Assembly (NCBI GenBank): GCA_003833135.1
Contig: QZLH01000718.1
Location: forward strand, 4,080 to 57,579
From: Oehlia diaphana
Lineage: Eukaryota; Glomeromycota; Glomeromycetes; Glomerales; Glomeraceae
Direction: 5' to 3'
DNA length: 53,500 nt
The position numbers and the translations under genes were made by a program. This document shows, one piece after another, positions 1 through 9,745 of this stretch. Position 1 is the stretch's first letter. The number at the start of each line of letters is the position of its first letter. The notes below the pieces were generated by a model. That model was given only the letters and a program-made list of their open reading frames with translations. It was not told the origin of the DNA and searched no databases.

Positions 1-1333
1 GCTGGAAGTATCATTCATAGAATATTTGTGATTATTATGTAGTCCAAATATATTCTAATAAAATGGTATATGATTCAACATTTAAAAAAAAAAAAAAAAA
101 GAAAGTTGTTTTTATAGAAATAATTTCTGATGGTTTATTTGTAGCAACTATTTATATAAGAAATTAGTTATACAAGTTACATTATCTTCTATGATTATTA
201 TCAAATAAAAGCTACATTATACAATATTATTATAGTATTAATTTAATATATAATATACTTAAAAATAATTTAAAATACATTTTGTAATACTGATCTTATA
301 AGTTTTACAGTATGTTAATGACATTTATTATTTTGAATCCAAAATTTTTACATTAATATATTATTTTACTATAGCAATCTAAATCTGATTATAGCAAAAC
401 ACTTGCTAAATTATATAAATTGCTTTATATAAGAAGGATATAATAGTAATTCAGGAAAAACTTGGTATTAATACCAATACAAATTAAGTGATATTATATC
501 AAAGCAAGAAAGTATTTACAGTAAAAATACTTGCTAATCTTAACATTGATGGTGTATAACAAGGTAAAACTATACAGTCAGCTCTTGTTATAATAAATTT
601 TAATATAACAAATTATTTGGTATAACGAATCTTTAGTGTTATACCAATTTTAACATATAAAAAAAATTTGCTATAATAAATATTACTAATTAAATGCTGT
701 ATACTGTTTAACAAAGTAAATCTACAAACTGTACATAATAAAATGACTCTTTTTATACCAAATTTCTTTTTATAATGAACTTTTTTTAAATACAATGGTA
801 TAATATATATTGCTTAATACAAGAGATGTATAATATAAGTTGAGCTTGCTTTCTAACCCTTCTAAACCCTTCAGCTAACTTTTTGATTGAATTAGAAATC
901 CTAAAAAAAAAGAAAAAAAAATTCTTAAATAATATTTTTATTTTATATTTATTCATTATTAGATTTATAAAATTATAAAGGTAATTTAAAAGAATTTAAT
1001 AAAATGATTTATTATAAATGGAATAATACCAAATGGAATAATATCAAATGGATTTAATAAAAATTACAAAAAATACTGTAAATGTTTTCAAATTTACAAC
1101 AATTGCTTAATATACTAGAATTCAATTTAAAATTAAAATCATTATATTGCAACTCTATTTGATTTCTTATGAATTAGAAATTTTTAACATAATTACAAAT
1201 AAAAGTAAATTTAGAGATTATTGGAAATAAATACAAATTTTAAAAATAAGCTGTAAAGAGTGATTGCTTAATAAATCAGAGTTATCAAAATATATTATAT
1301 AATGAATTATGAAAATTACTAAATTATTAAACC
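1..1333. other. AT-rich intergenic region
   Basis: No gene is supported here. The stretch is very AT-rich, has a poly-A run near 84-100, and includes palindromic pieces such as one around 465-480. A probable decayed DNA-transposon end starts near 573 and is listed separately. Open frames are short and low in complexity. Confidence 0.6.
573..815. mobile_element. decayed pogo/Tigger-like MITE fragment
   Basis: After a TA dinucleotide at 573-574 the sequence reads CAGTCAGCTCTTGTTATAAT. This resembles the CAGT...CTCGTTATAACGAA ends known for pogo/Tigger elements, which duplicate TA. Several diverged GTTATA/TATAAC motifs follow to about 810. I found no clean opposite terminal repeat, so the element is decayed or truncated. 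The assignment rests on remembered motif similarity only. Confidence 0.35.
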
Positions 1334-2307
1334 TTATTCTCTACGTAAATTATCCAGCCTTGCCTGCAAGGCTGCATCATTACTAGATTCCATTTCCTCA
1401 GCTTGTAGAATTTTTTCTTTTTGTGATACTCTTTCAATCGAATTTGGAGTATCTACCAGCTAATATTTTAAAATAAAATATTGAGTATAGAATAATGAAA
1501 TAACTCATTGGAAATAAACTTTTGCAACGTACCGATTGATCCAAACTAATACCAATCTCATCCAGAACCTGATTCACAATCTCATCACTTTCTTCTTCAT
1601 CATTCTCTTCTGCCATGGTGTCATCAATAACATCATTCATCATATCTTCTTTCATATCCATAATCTCAGATTCTTTCTCAAATTCTGACATAATTTTTTG
1701 CATTGCCGGTAGATTCATTTGTCGATTCATAGATTTCATAGCCTAATGTATTTTTTAAAAATATGATTGATAAATTACCTAAGAAAATTTCCTTTCGTAC
1801 AACTTACCTTTGTTGCTCCTTTCATAGCTTCAGACATTTGTTGGTTAGATCTTAGAGTCTGTAGATAACAAAATATTTATAAATATTGTAATAAATAATT
1901 TTGCAAATTTATTGGAATAATTAAGTACTTGAATTCGCAATGAAACAGCTTGAAGCTGAGTTTTCATTGCTTGAAACTTTTGAGAGTATCGTCGAGTTCT
2001 AACAAGATCTTTGGCCATAATTTTACATGCGCTCTATTTGTAAAAAACTATTTAGTAATTCGCTTTATAATATAACAATAATATGATGAAATTCATTAAT
2101 TTCCTAAAATTTGGAGTTGAATTCGAAATTCTGCCGGTAGCATACCATTTGGTTTGCCTTGGCTGCTTTTTTTATATCCGCAATCAATTTTTTTTCGGAT
2201 GCGTCAAGTTTTGTCTTTTCACGATCCATTTCACGCTGCGCTTTTTGAAGAGAACGTTGATGTTGCCGCAGCATTTCAGCCGGAGTCTTTTGACGACCAA
2301 ACAACAT
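1334..2307 (-). CDS. VPS2: ESCRT-III subunit Vps2/CHMP2
   Basis: Vps2/CHMP2 is an ESCRT-III subunit. It polymerises on endosomal membranes with Vps24 and recruits the Vps4 ATPase during multivesicular-body sorting and membrane scission. Exons in gene order: 2307-2146, 2033-1929, 1858-1808, 1742-1533, 1459-1334. All introns are GT-AG, and the 217-residue product is close to the usual 220. The N-terminus reads MLFGRQKTPAEMLRQHQRSL, then the basic helix and IMAKDLVRTRRYS, both typical of the family. A long acidic stretch (EESDEIVNQVLDEIG) precedes the C-terminal MIM1-type motif LQARLDNLRRE, the expected Vps4 MIT-binding site. The ATG at 2305-2307 is used because it gives the conserved start. The gene is complete, with no sign of damage. 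Confidence 0.95.
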
Positions 2308-3356
2308 TTCCTAATAAAAGAAACACATTCAAGTGAATATACGTTTCAAGAATTCATTCTTATATTTCAGAGAAAATAAATACAAGAGTAAACCTTTACT
2401 ATACCATCATTTTGAGCGTTGTTTTTATTTTCGTGTGAAAAATAGATACGTATTTGGTGGGTTGACCTTTGAGTATTTATATCAGGAAAGGTTGCGTTAT
2501 ACATACATTTCAAGATAATCTTACTATGCGAGGAAAGTCTTGTGACCAAATTTTTATCTTTTTTAAAAAACATGCCTTCTTGTAAAGAGTTGCGCCAAGA
2601 ACTTGTTAATTGTATGCTTAAATCTGACTGTGTTCTTATAAAACGGCATACTGTCAAAGGTGAAATATCGTTCATAATAGAATACAATATAAAAATAATG
2701 CGTTCATGTCCTAAAAAAATGTTTCGATTTTTCTTACTTCGAGTTTTTTTTCCCTTAAGAATGTTTACAGCCAGAACATGCCGAAGATGTTCCCAAAGAA
2801 TGTCAAAGCATCCGAAAGAGTCTCTTTGAATGCCGAAGGGGTCTAGTATGTTAATTTTTCGAATTACTTTATTTTTCTATCAGTATAATATATTTACCCG
2901 TAATTACTTTAGCTTGATATGCGGACGCGTTTTCGAGGCAATAAAACATAAACACATTCAAGCGGAGTTTATGCGATAGTATCTTTATAAAATCAGTTAT
3001 AAATTCAAAGCATTGGCATTTTTCTACCAACTTTCTTTTGAGTTTAACGTGTAATAAAATTTGCAACATCAAAATATGGTCTTGCTTGTAAATTTTGACA
3101 CATAAAACGGATAGCAGCAAGTTACACTTTATGAAAGCAAATAATTTAATAAATACAAAAATTCAATTACAGTATAAGGTTAGTTTTCACTTAGAATAAA
3201 AAAATTTATTGAATCTTAAACCCTCATTCCTCACTTAAGTTCCAAAGTAAGTTTCATACTTAAATTAACACGAGAATTAAACTATAGATGATTAAATGAA
3301 ACAATTATGTTGCTAACAGATAAAGAAAGGACATAAACTTTTAATTTATTGCTCAA
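2308..3356. other. intergenic region between VPS2 and the E2 gene
   Basis: This holds the VPS2 promoter (right of 2307) and the 3' flank of the E2 gene. Several open frames of 60-106 codons overlap on both strands between 2330 and 3120, but none shows family motifs, codon bias or splice context. The part at 2700-2950 is less AT-rich than its surroundings. No further gene is supported. Confidence 0.5.
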
Positions 3357-4266
3357 CTATAACATATCAGCTGATCTTCGGACTATACGTTGGACTTTCT
3401 TCTTGAATGCCGGATAATCTTCACGCCAGTCTTTCTGTAAACGAAAGATAAAATAAAAGAATTAGTTATTATCATAAATAGAACGTCAAACATCTAAATA
3501 AATTCTTACGGCAGCTTCGATATTTGCGGGAGATTCATCATTAGGTGTTGAAAGCATCGAGATAACACTCAACAAAATGGTCTCAACTGTATGCACTGGC
3601 ATCCATCTTTCACCTGCATCCTCGTAGCCATATTTATCTTCACCAGGAGGGTGCTAATAAAGGAATAAGATTATCCCAAGCATATATTGAATATACGATA
3701 AAAAAGAAAGGATTTAATATATTTCTTACCAAGATTGAAATACAAACTTCGCCATCAGGGTAAACTACGGTGATAAAATTAATTATTATTAATGTGCATG
3801 TAGTAAATTATTTTAAAACAATCGATCTTTCAAATACCATTCGGGTGCCACATTTCAGATATGAATCTCAGCTTTGGAGGCATCAATGGATAATCCTAAT
3901 TTAAACAATGAATATCATCGGTACATATAATTTATTGTTTAATTTATCAAAGAAATTTACAGCTATATCAAAGAATTCATCTGATCTGTTATTACTTGCC
4001 TTCGGAAACGTCATCCTTGCTTTGAAAAACCCACCTTCACTATTTAGGTTGAACCATTAGGATATTAGTATCATTCAAATTACCAATATGATTCGGATTT
4101 AAAATCATTTTGTTCACTTACTATAAAGTATCTGGTGGGCCAATAATCATAATCTCCCACTTTAATAATAAAATTATCAGACAATGCTAAAATATGTAGC
4201 TAACACAGAACTAAAATCTTTAGAATCTCATACCTTTACAAGGAAAATTTAAAATTAGCTCAACTA

Positions 4267-4336
<70 letters not shown>

Positions 4337-7300
4337 ACTAATAAATTATCTGTCATATTATAAGATATCTCATATATGTACTATCAAGTGTTCAGGTTGT
4401 ATCAGTAAGTAATGAATGTATAAATATTATATTTTTAGTTAAATAGTCTTATTTTCTTCTACTAGTTAATCACAAGATCTTTTATACTGTAATAATTATA
4501 TATTTTTTTTGCAAATCAAAGTAAAATAAGATAAAAATACATAATATATCCTTTAATATAATTATTATCTAGGAATTTAGATAGACTTTGAATAGAAATT
4601 CATATATAAAATGTAAAATCCTAATGCATAATTTAATAATATAAGATGAAGAATATAGACTTGATTTATTTTTCTGAATTGGTGAAATAATATAAATATT
4701 AAGAACTTGTTATATCTAGTAATTTAAAAGTTTTATTCATATGAAAGGAAATTTTTTATCAAATATTACTAGTGTTTTATATAAATTAAATTTTTCTCTA
4801 AAATTAATTTAATTCAACTCAAATTAGATTTAATTTAACCTTTAAAAATAATTATTTTGAGATTTAATTAGAGTTCTGAATGGGTCAGGTCAGGTCAGGT
4901 TATATCAGGTTATCTGTTTAACCTGACCTGAACTGAAACCTGAAAATTTTCAGGATTTTTATTAAAATATTAAAAAAAAATGGTGAAAAATTTTTTTTTG
5001 AAATATTGCAATCCATTTTTTTATATTAAAATTGTATAAAAAGGTGAATCGCAATACTGTAACTAACTTTTTTTATACAAAATCAATATAAAAATGTGAA
5101 TTCTGATACTGCGATTCACTTTTTATATATATAATCAATATAAAAATGTGAATTCTGATACCGCGATTCACTTTTTATATATATAATCAATATAAAAATG
5201 TGAATTCTGATATCGCGATTCACTTTTTATATCTAAAATCAATATAAAAAGTGATATATAAAATCATAGATTCAGGTTAACAGGTCATTCAGGTTATATT
5301 GATGTTACAACCTGAACTGAAACTGAATTAAAATTGCTAAACCTGACCTGATAAATTCAGGTCAACCTGTCAGATTACCTGAATTTGGTCAACCTGTTTG
5401 GAACTCTAGATTTAATGATCTAATTTTAATGATCTTTTTTTTAATCAATAAATTTTATTGTCTGATCAAAATAAAAAAAAAATTATTTAAATCAAACTGT
5501 TAGATTAAAAGTTATTCACAAAATACATTTTTACCTTTTGAAAATAATTAAAATCACATTATATTATACTAAATTAATTCATGCAAACACTAAATATTAC
5601 TTTATATAATTATAAATTCCTAATATTATTAAAATCTGTTCCTTTATAATCCTTTAAAATTACATATTAAACATAAGTAATGGTTCAATTCAGTTCTATT
5701 TTTTAGTTTTTATCTAATTAAACAGAATCTGGTTTGTATAATAACTTGCCATTTAGTAATCAAAGAAAATTGATTAATAGTTTATTAGAATTGTTTTATT
5801 GAGCCAATTTAAATAATACTAACTATCATGATGAGACAATTCTTTCAAACTAGTAATTAGCTTTTTATGATTACTGGATAGCGAGTTATTGTACAAAATA
5901 GATTCTGACCAATTAAAAAAGAACCAGAAATAGAACTGAACTAAACCATTCAAAACTTTAAATATAAGCTCTATACCTTGCTAATAAAGTATAAATAAAA
6001 CAAAAATAATAAAAAATAAAAAAGAAAATTGAATTAAATAAATAAATAAAAATAAATAAAAAATTCTATATTTAATAAAAAGAACAAATAAAATGCCATT
6101 TTATGATTTAGAATAGTAATTTTGTTCTTATTTTTAATAGCCTTTAGTATATATAAATTGAAGTAAATGAGTTCAAAACATATGGTTGTCTATTGTTTAA
6201 TTGTATTTTTACAGAAATGGCTAAACATTTCAGTTAGTTGTTAATTATTAAATTTTTAAATTCATAATCACTTATCAGTTACCTAAAATAAAAGAATTCT
6301 TTTGTATTAGTTAGTAATTGTTATTATTAAAATAGGAAAATCTAAAAGAAACATATAATAAAAGCTTCATATATATCCAAAATATTTACATATTTTTTGG
6401 TAGTTTGATATATTTCTATTGTAAAAAAGGATTTAAATAGGAAAAAAAAATAATGTTTTGAGTAGAAGGTAAAAAAAAAGACAGCTGTAACTAAAATTTT
6501 ATATTAATATAAATCAAATAATTTTTATATAATTAATATATAATTACTATATTTTTCCAAAATTAGTTATCTCTTTTTTACAAGAATTTTGATTAAAAAA
6601 CTTGGAGTGATGCTTAATTTTGAAAGTTTTTTTACTAGTATTTTATATTAAAATCTTTTTATCGAAGTCAAAAGTTGATGGATATTTAATTTTAAAAGGT
6701 AACTAATTTTGAAAAATACAGTATATAACTGTAAAATAAAAATTATTAAATCTTATAGTTTACTAGATAATAGCATCAGGCATTTATTTATTAAAATAAT
6801 GTGATTAGCAAAAAAATAAATAAATAAATAAATAGAAAATTGCCATTTATCGCTATAGCGACATATTGCCAGTCTATACAGATCATGTGATTTATTGATT
6901 AATCATATGATTTATTAATTTAAACTCGTGATTTACTTTTTTTAAACTATAATTAGATTATGAAAAAAAGATTATCGATATTTTTTTCTCACAATTGTCT
7001 CCTCTCTCTTTTTCATTTACCAACAATTTTAAACTTTCATTAATAACGACTAATACATCCTTGCTTATTTCACTCCTTTTACTCCTTTTACTCATAAACA
7101 AACTTTCTTTTTACTCATTTGTATTATTTCTATATGGTAAATATATGATATGGACAAAGAAAGTAGACATGAAAGTCCTAGTAATAGTATGTTAATAATA
7201 AGCATTAGGCTTATCTTTATATTAGTGTTGGGATCGCGTTAGGGTTAGAGTTAGGGTTAAGGTTAGTTTGTTTAGAATTAGGATTCAGGGTTAGAAATTA

Positions 7301-7673
7301 GGGTTAGAGTTAGGGTTAGGGTTAGTTTATTTAGAGTTTATAAGTGTCTAACTCCTCTTTTTTTTAGTTATTTGTAGTGGCCAACCGATATTATTCAATG
7401 AACATGATACTATATCTTTATATTCAGGAAAGACCTTTACGTCATGGGAAGAATGTGAACAATTTTTGAATGAATGGGCAAAGAGTCAAGGTTTTCATAT
7501 GATTAAAGATCATGTAACCTGTGAAGCAAGTATTGTTCGTTGACGATCATTTATTTGTGATCATAGTCGAACTTATAATTCATCCTCTATTAGAGATACC
7601 TCTACCAAAAAATTAAATTGTCCTTTTTTTGTTAATGCATCTCATCCAAAGAATAAAAATCCACAAGGTTTTN

Positions 7674-7715
<42 letters not shown>

Positions 7716-7959
7716 TAATAGAAAACAAATAAAACAAAATGTCAACTTTTATACCTCATAAATGTTATCGTTGTCAACAAGTCCTGCCGAAAACCCTTCT
7801 ACGGGATGTTTTGATAGTTCTGATTCATTAAACAGATAGGAGATAGGAAAAATAAATAAATAGTCTGTGATTGACTTTAAAGAACTATTCATAACGATTA
7901 CCTTTAAGTTGCTTTTGAAGAAGGAGAGCGGATTGTAAAGTAGTTGCTGGAGACGCCAT
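3357..7959 (-). CDS. UBE2G1: ubiquitin-conjugating enzyme E2, UBE2G1/Ubc15 type
   Basis: This is an E2 enzyme that accepts ubiquitin from E1 on a cysteine and passes it on with an E3. Exons in gene order: 7959-7902, 7819-7755, 4159-4122, 4039-4000, 3895-3838, 3764-3730, 3653-3510, 3434-3357. The product is 171 residues; human UBE2G1 is about 170. Landmarks are [12 protein letters not shown] near the start, [30 protein letters not shown], the HPN motif (residues 84-86) and catalytic Cys94 in EVCISIL. The insertion [16 protein letters not shown] is the G-type acidic loop next to the active site. The intron between exons 2 and 3 is 3,595 bp and contains transposon debris and two poly-T/poly-A blocks. 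The intron at 3999-3896 is GC-AG. The start lies 217 bp from the divergent TXNL1 start. Confidence 0.9.
4267..4333. repeat. poly-T/poly-A block, left side of the large intron
   Basis: T(24) is followed directly by A(43). A similar T(n)A(n) block, preceded by an ambiguous base, sits at 7671-7715. The two bracket the insertion-like part of the UBE2G1 intron. They may be homopolymer assembly joins or real tails; the sequence alone does not decide. Confidence 0.8.
4869..5408. mobile_element. non-autonomous hAT-type element (MITE) with 8-bp target duplication
   Basis: The left end is TAGAGTTC and the right end is its exact reverse complement GAACTCTA. The element is flanked by identical octamers GATTTAAT at 4861-4868 and 5409-5416. 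An 8-bp target duplication with short TIRs starting TA is the hAT superfamily signature. Subterminal regions are rich in AGGTCAGGT-like and ACCTGACCT-like repeats in both orientations. The centre holds a 52-bp tandem repeat. There is no coding capacity, so it must have been mobilised in trans. It lies inside the UBE2G1 intron. Confidence 0.8.
5081..5260. repeat. 52-bp tandem repeat inside the hAT MITE
   Basis: Units starting AATCAATATAAAA recur at 5081, 5133, 5185 and 5237, an exact 52-bp period with a few substitutions. Each unit contains TATAAAAATGTGAAT and the near-complementary ATTCACTTTTTATA, so each copy can form a hairpin. A diverged unit lies just upstream near 5020. Confidence 0.85.
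7238..7326. repeat. interstitial telomere-like TTAGGG tract
   Basis: The + strand contains two clusters of TTAGGG interleaved with TTAGAG and TTAAGG variants (about 7239-7266 and 7298-7325). The canonical fungal and vertebrate telomere unit is TTAGGG. Degenerate copies inside a chromosome suggest an old fusion, a repair insertion or a relic of a chromosome end. The tract is inside the large UBE2G1 intron. Confidence 0.75.
7379..7672 (+). pseudogene. FAR1/MULE-type transposase N-terminal fragment, broken
   Basis: The frame from 7379 reads [20 protein letters not shown] and then [19 protein letters not shown]. It continues through a Cys/His-containing section (ICDHSRTY) and [15 protein letters not shown]. 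This matches the FAR1-type DNA-binding region of Mutator-like transposases common in mycorrhizal fungi (family recognised from memory). There is an in-frame TGA after EASIVR near 7543, and the reading runs into the N and poly-T at 7673. No catalytic DDE region is present. It lies antisense inside the UBE2G1 intron. Confidence 0.6.
7671..7715. repeat. poly-T/poly-A block containing an ambiguous base
   Basis: Two T, an N at 7673, T to 7697, then A to 7715. This is the only N in the window and marks an unresolved base. With 4267-4333 it brackets 3.3 kb of repeat-laden intron. Confidence 0.85.
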
Positions 7960-8176
7960 AACCGTTATAATCGTTAAAAGAGCTTGAATCTTGGATTGTT
8001 AATTTTGAGTATAGCAGGACTCCGAGTCGCGAGCAATTGATCGGACTTGAATGAGAGTTCCGACAATAAAACCCTAGTAGATTGAGTAGCCAAATCAGGC
8101 TAGATCCAACGTTTGTGCAAATCATAACTACATAAATTTTTCTAAAGTTGATCTCTCTCTATTTTCGTAGTTTACT
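7960..8176. promoter_or_regulatory. bidirectional promoter, UBE2G1 / TXNL1
   Basis: Only 217 bp separate the two divergent start codons, so both promoters and both 5' leaders must lie here. No distinctive factor site was recognised. Confidence 0.5.
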
Positions 8177-9562
8177 ATGGCTTACATTAAAACAATTGGT
8201 GATTTAGCCGCGTTCAATAAGCTTATTGCATCGCCAAAATTGGTAGATATATACGTTTATAATAGTTAATTACGCGCTTGTACTATTTTTTAATTCTTGC
8301 ATGTTAATTATAGACAGTTGTTGATTATCATGCGACATGGTGTGGTCCATGTCAAACGATCGCGCCAGTTTTTCAACAATTGAGTACGCAATTTAAGCAT
8401 GTAAACTTTGCAAAGGTAAGTATATATATTTGAATCCAATTAGCACATTGAAATCCATGCTTAATACTCTTTTTAGGTCGATGTTGATCATGTTAAAGAA
8501 GTCGCGACCAAGGAGGGTGTTACTTCAATGTAATTTTCAGTATTTTTTTACAAAAATTTCCTGGTCGATTTGATTCATATTGTAAATGTTTATATTATTA
8601 TTTTTTTTTCTGTTAATGGCTGTAGGCCAACTTTCAAATTTTACAAAAATGGAAGTGAAATTGCGAAATTAACTGGCGCTAACCCTGGCGGACTCAAAAC
8701 CTTAATCGAACAACATGCTGGTACTCCTGAAGAGGGTGGGTCAAGCTCTTTGAATGTTCAAGGTCATGTAAGTGAACGTTATATATTGCTTTTCCACATT
8801 TCCTTTTTTTCAATTTATTTAATACAATTTTTGTGGTTATGAATCTCAGACGGATATCAACGAATTTATTACACTGAAACAAGTTGATTGTCTTAATCAA
8901 CAAGAAAAAAATAATGTTAGAAATATCTTTGATAAAAATGACATGTATTTGGAGTCCGATGTTGATGAACAACTTTTGATTTCTATTCCTTTTAATCAAG
9001 CCGTAAAGATTCATTCAATAAAACTTGTTCCAAGAGACATGGGTAAATAATTATTTTATTTTTAAGTTTCTAATGAATCTGAATGTAAAAATCTAGAATA
9101 CTCATTATCTTTATTGCTTTTTAAGAACATGCCCCAAAGACAATCAAGATTTACGCCAACAGATTAAACATTGGATTTGACGAAACAGATTCAATCGAAG
9201 AGACGCAAAGCATCAATTTGACTAAAACGGATTATGAGAAAAATGATATTATTCCTTTGAGATTTGTTAAGTTCCAAAGTATCACAAATATTGCTGTAGG
9301 TTTAATTTGAACAGTTATTATTATATATCTATATTATTTCTTATATCTGACCCGCATTTTTTATTAGTTATTTGTAATGGATAATTTAGAGGATGAAGAG
9401 ACAACCATTATCAAGGAATTGCGTTTCATTGGGTAATAAGTTTTTCCTTCTTTTTATTAATGCAATTTCCTTCAATAATATTTTTCTTATGATTCTTACT
9501 TTGTGTGTAGATCTCCGGTGGAGACAACCAATATGGAACAATTGAAAAAAATAGAACAATAA
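8177..9562 (+). CDS. TXNL1: thioredoxin-like protein 1 with C-terminal PITH domain
   Basis: In other eukaryotes TXNL1 is a cytosolic thiol reductase that docks on the 26S proteasome through its PITH domain. Exons: 8177-8242, 8314-8415, 8477-8529, 8626-8767, 8850-9042, 9126-9295, 9368-9432, 9511-9562. All introns are GT-AG, and the product is 280 residues. The thioredoxin domain (about 1-105) has VVDYHATWCGPC with both redox cysteines and the cis-proline site TSMPTFKFYKNG. The PITH domain (about 125-270) includes KIHSIKLVPRDMEHAPKTIK and LPLRF-like strands such as IIPLRFVKFQSITNI. It faces away from UBE2G1. Linking two ubiquitin-proteasome genes through one promoter is suggestive but unproven. 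Its stop is 183 bp from the convergent RMD1 stop. Confidence 0.95.
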
Positions 9563-9745
9563 ATGATTGTATAAGACTTTATTTAACGGTGTAAACCGTT
9601 TTTATTTTACCTCAAAACTTTTCATTGTTTCTGAATATGATCAAATTTTACCTTACTATTATACAATTAAAATGTTTTAATTTATCATGTATTATGTATT
9701 ATAAAGATGGATTAATAAAGTATCGATCTGTCTACAAAAAAGTAG

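Noticed and set aside
2367..2829. Overlapping frames on both strands between VPS2 and the E2 gene
   Set aside because: They are mutually antisense, lack motifs and introns with good signals, and sit in the expected promoter region.
5081..5260. Regularly spaced repeats that might suggest a CRISPR array
   Set aside because: Units are contiguous with no unique spacers, lie inside a MITE, and the genome is eukaryotic.
6995..7195. 66-codon frame on the + strand rich in Leu/Ser
   Set aside because: It is translation of T/C-rich low-complexity DNA inside the UBE2G1 intron, with no motif or splice context.
8694..9014. 106-codon frame on the - strand
   Set aside because: It lies entirely antisense to TXNL1 exons 4-5, which have clear thioredoxin and PITH motifs.
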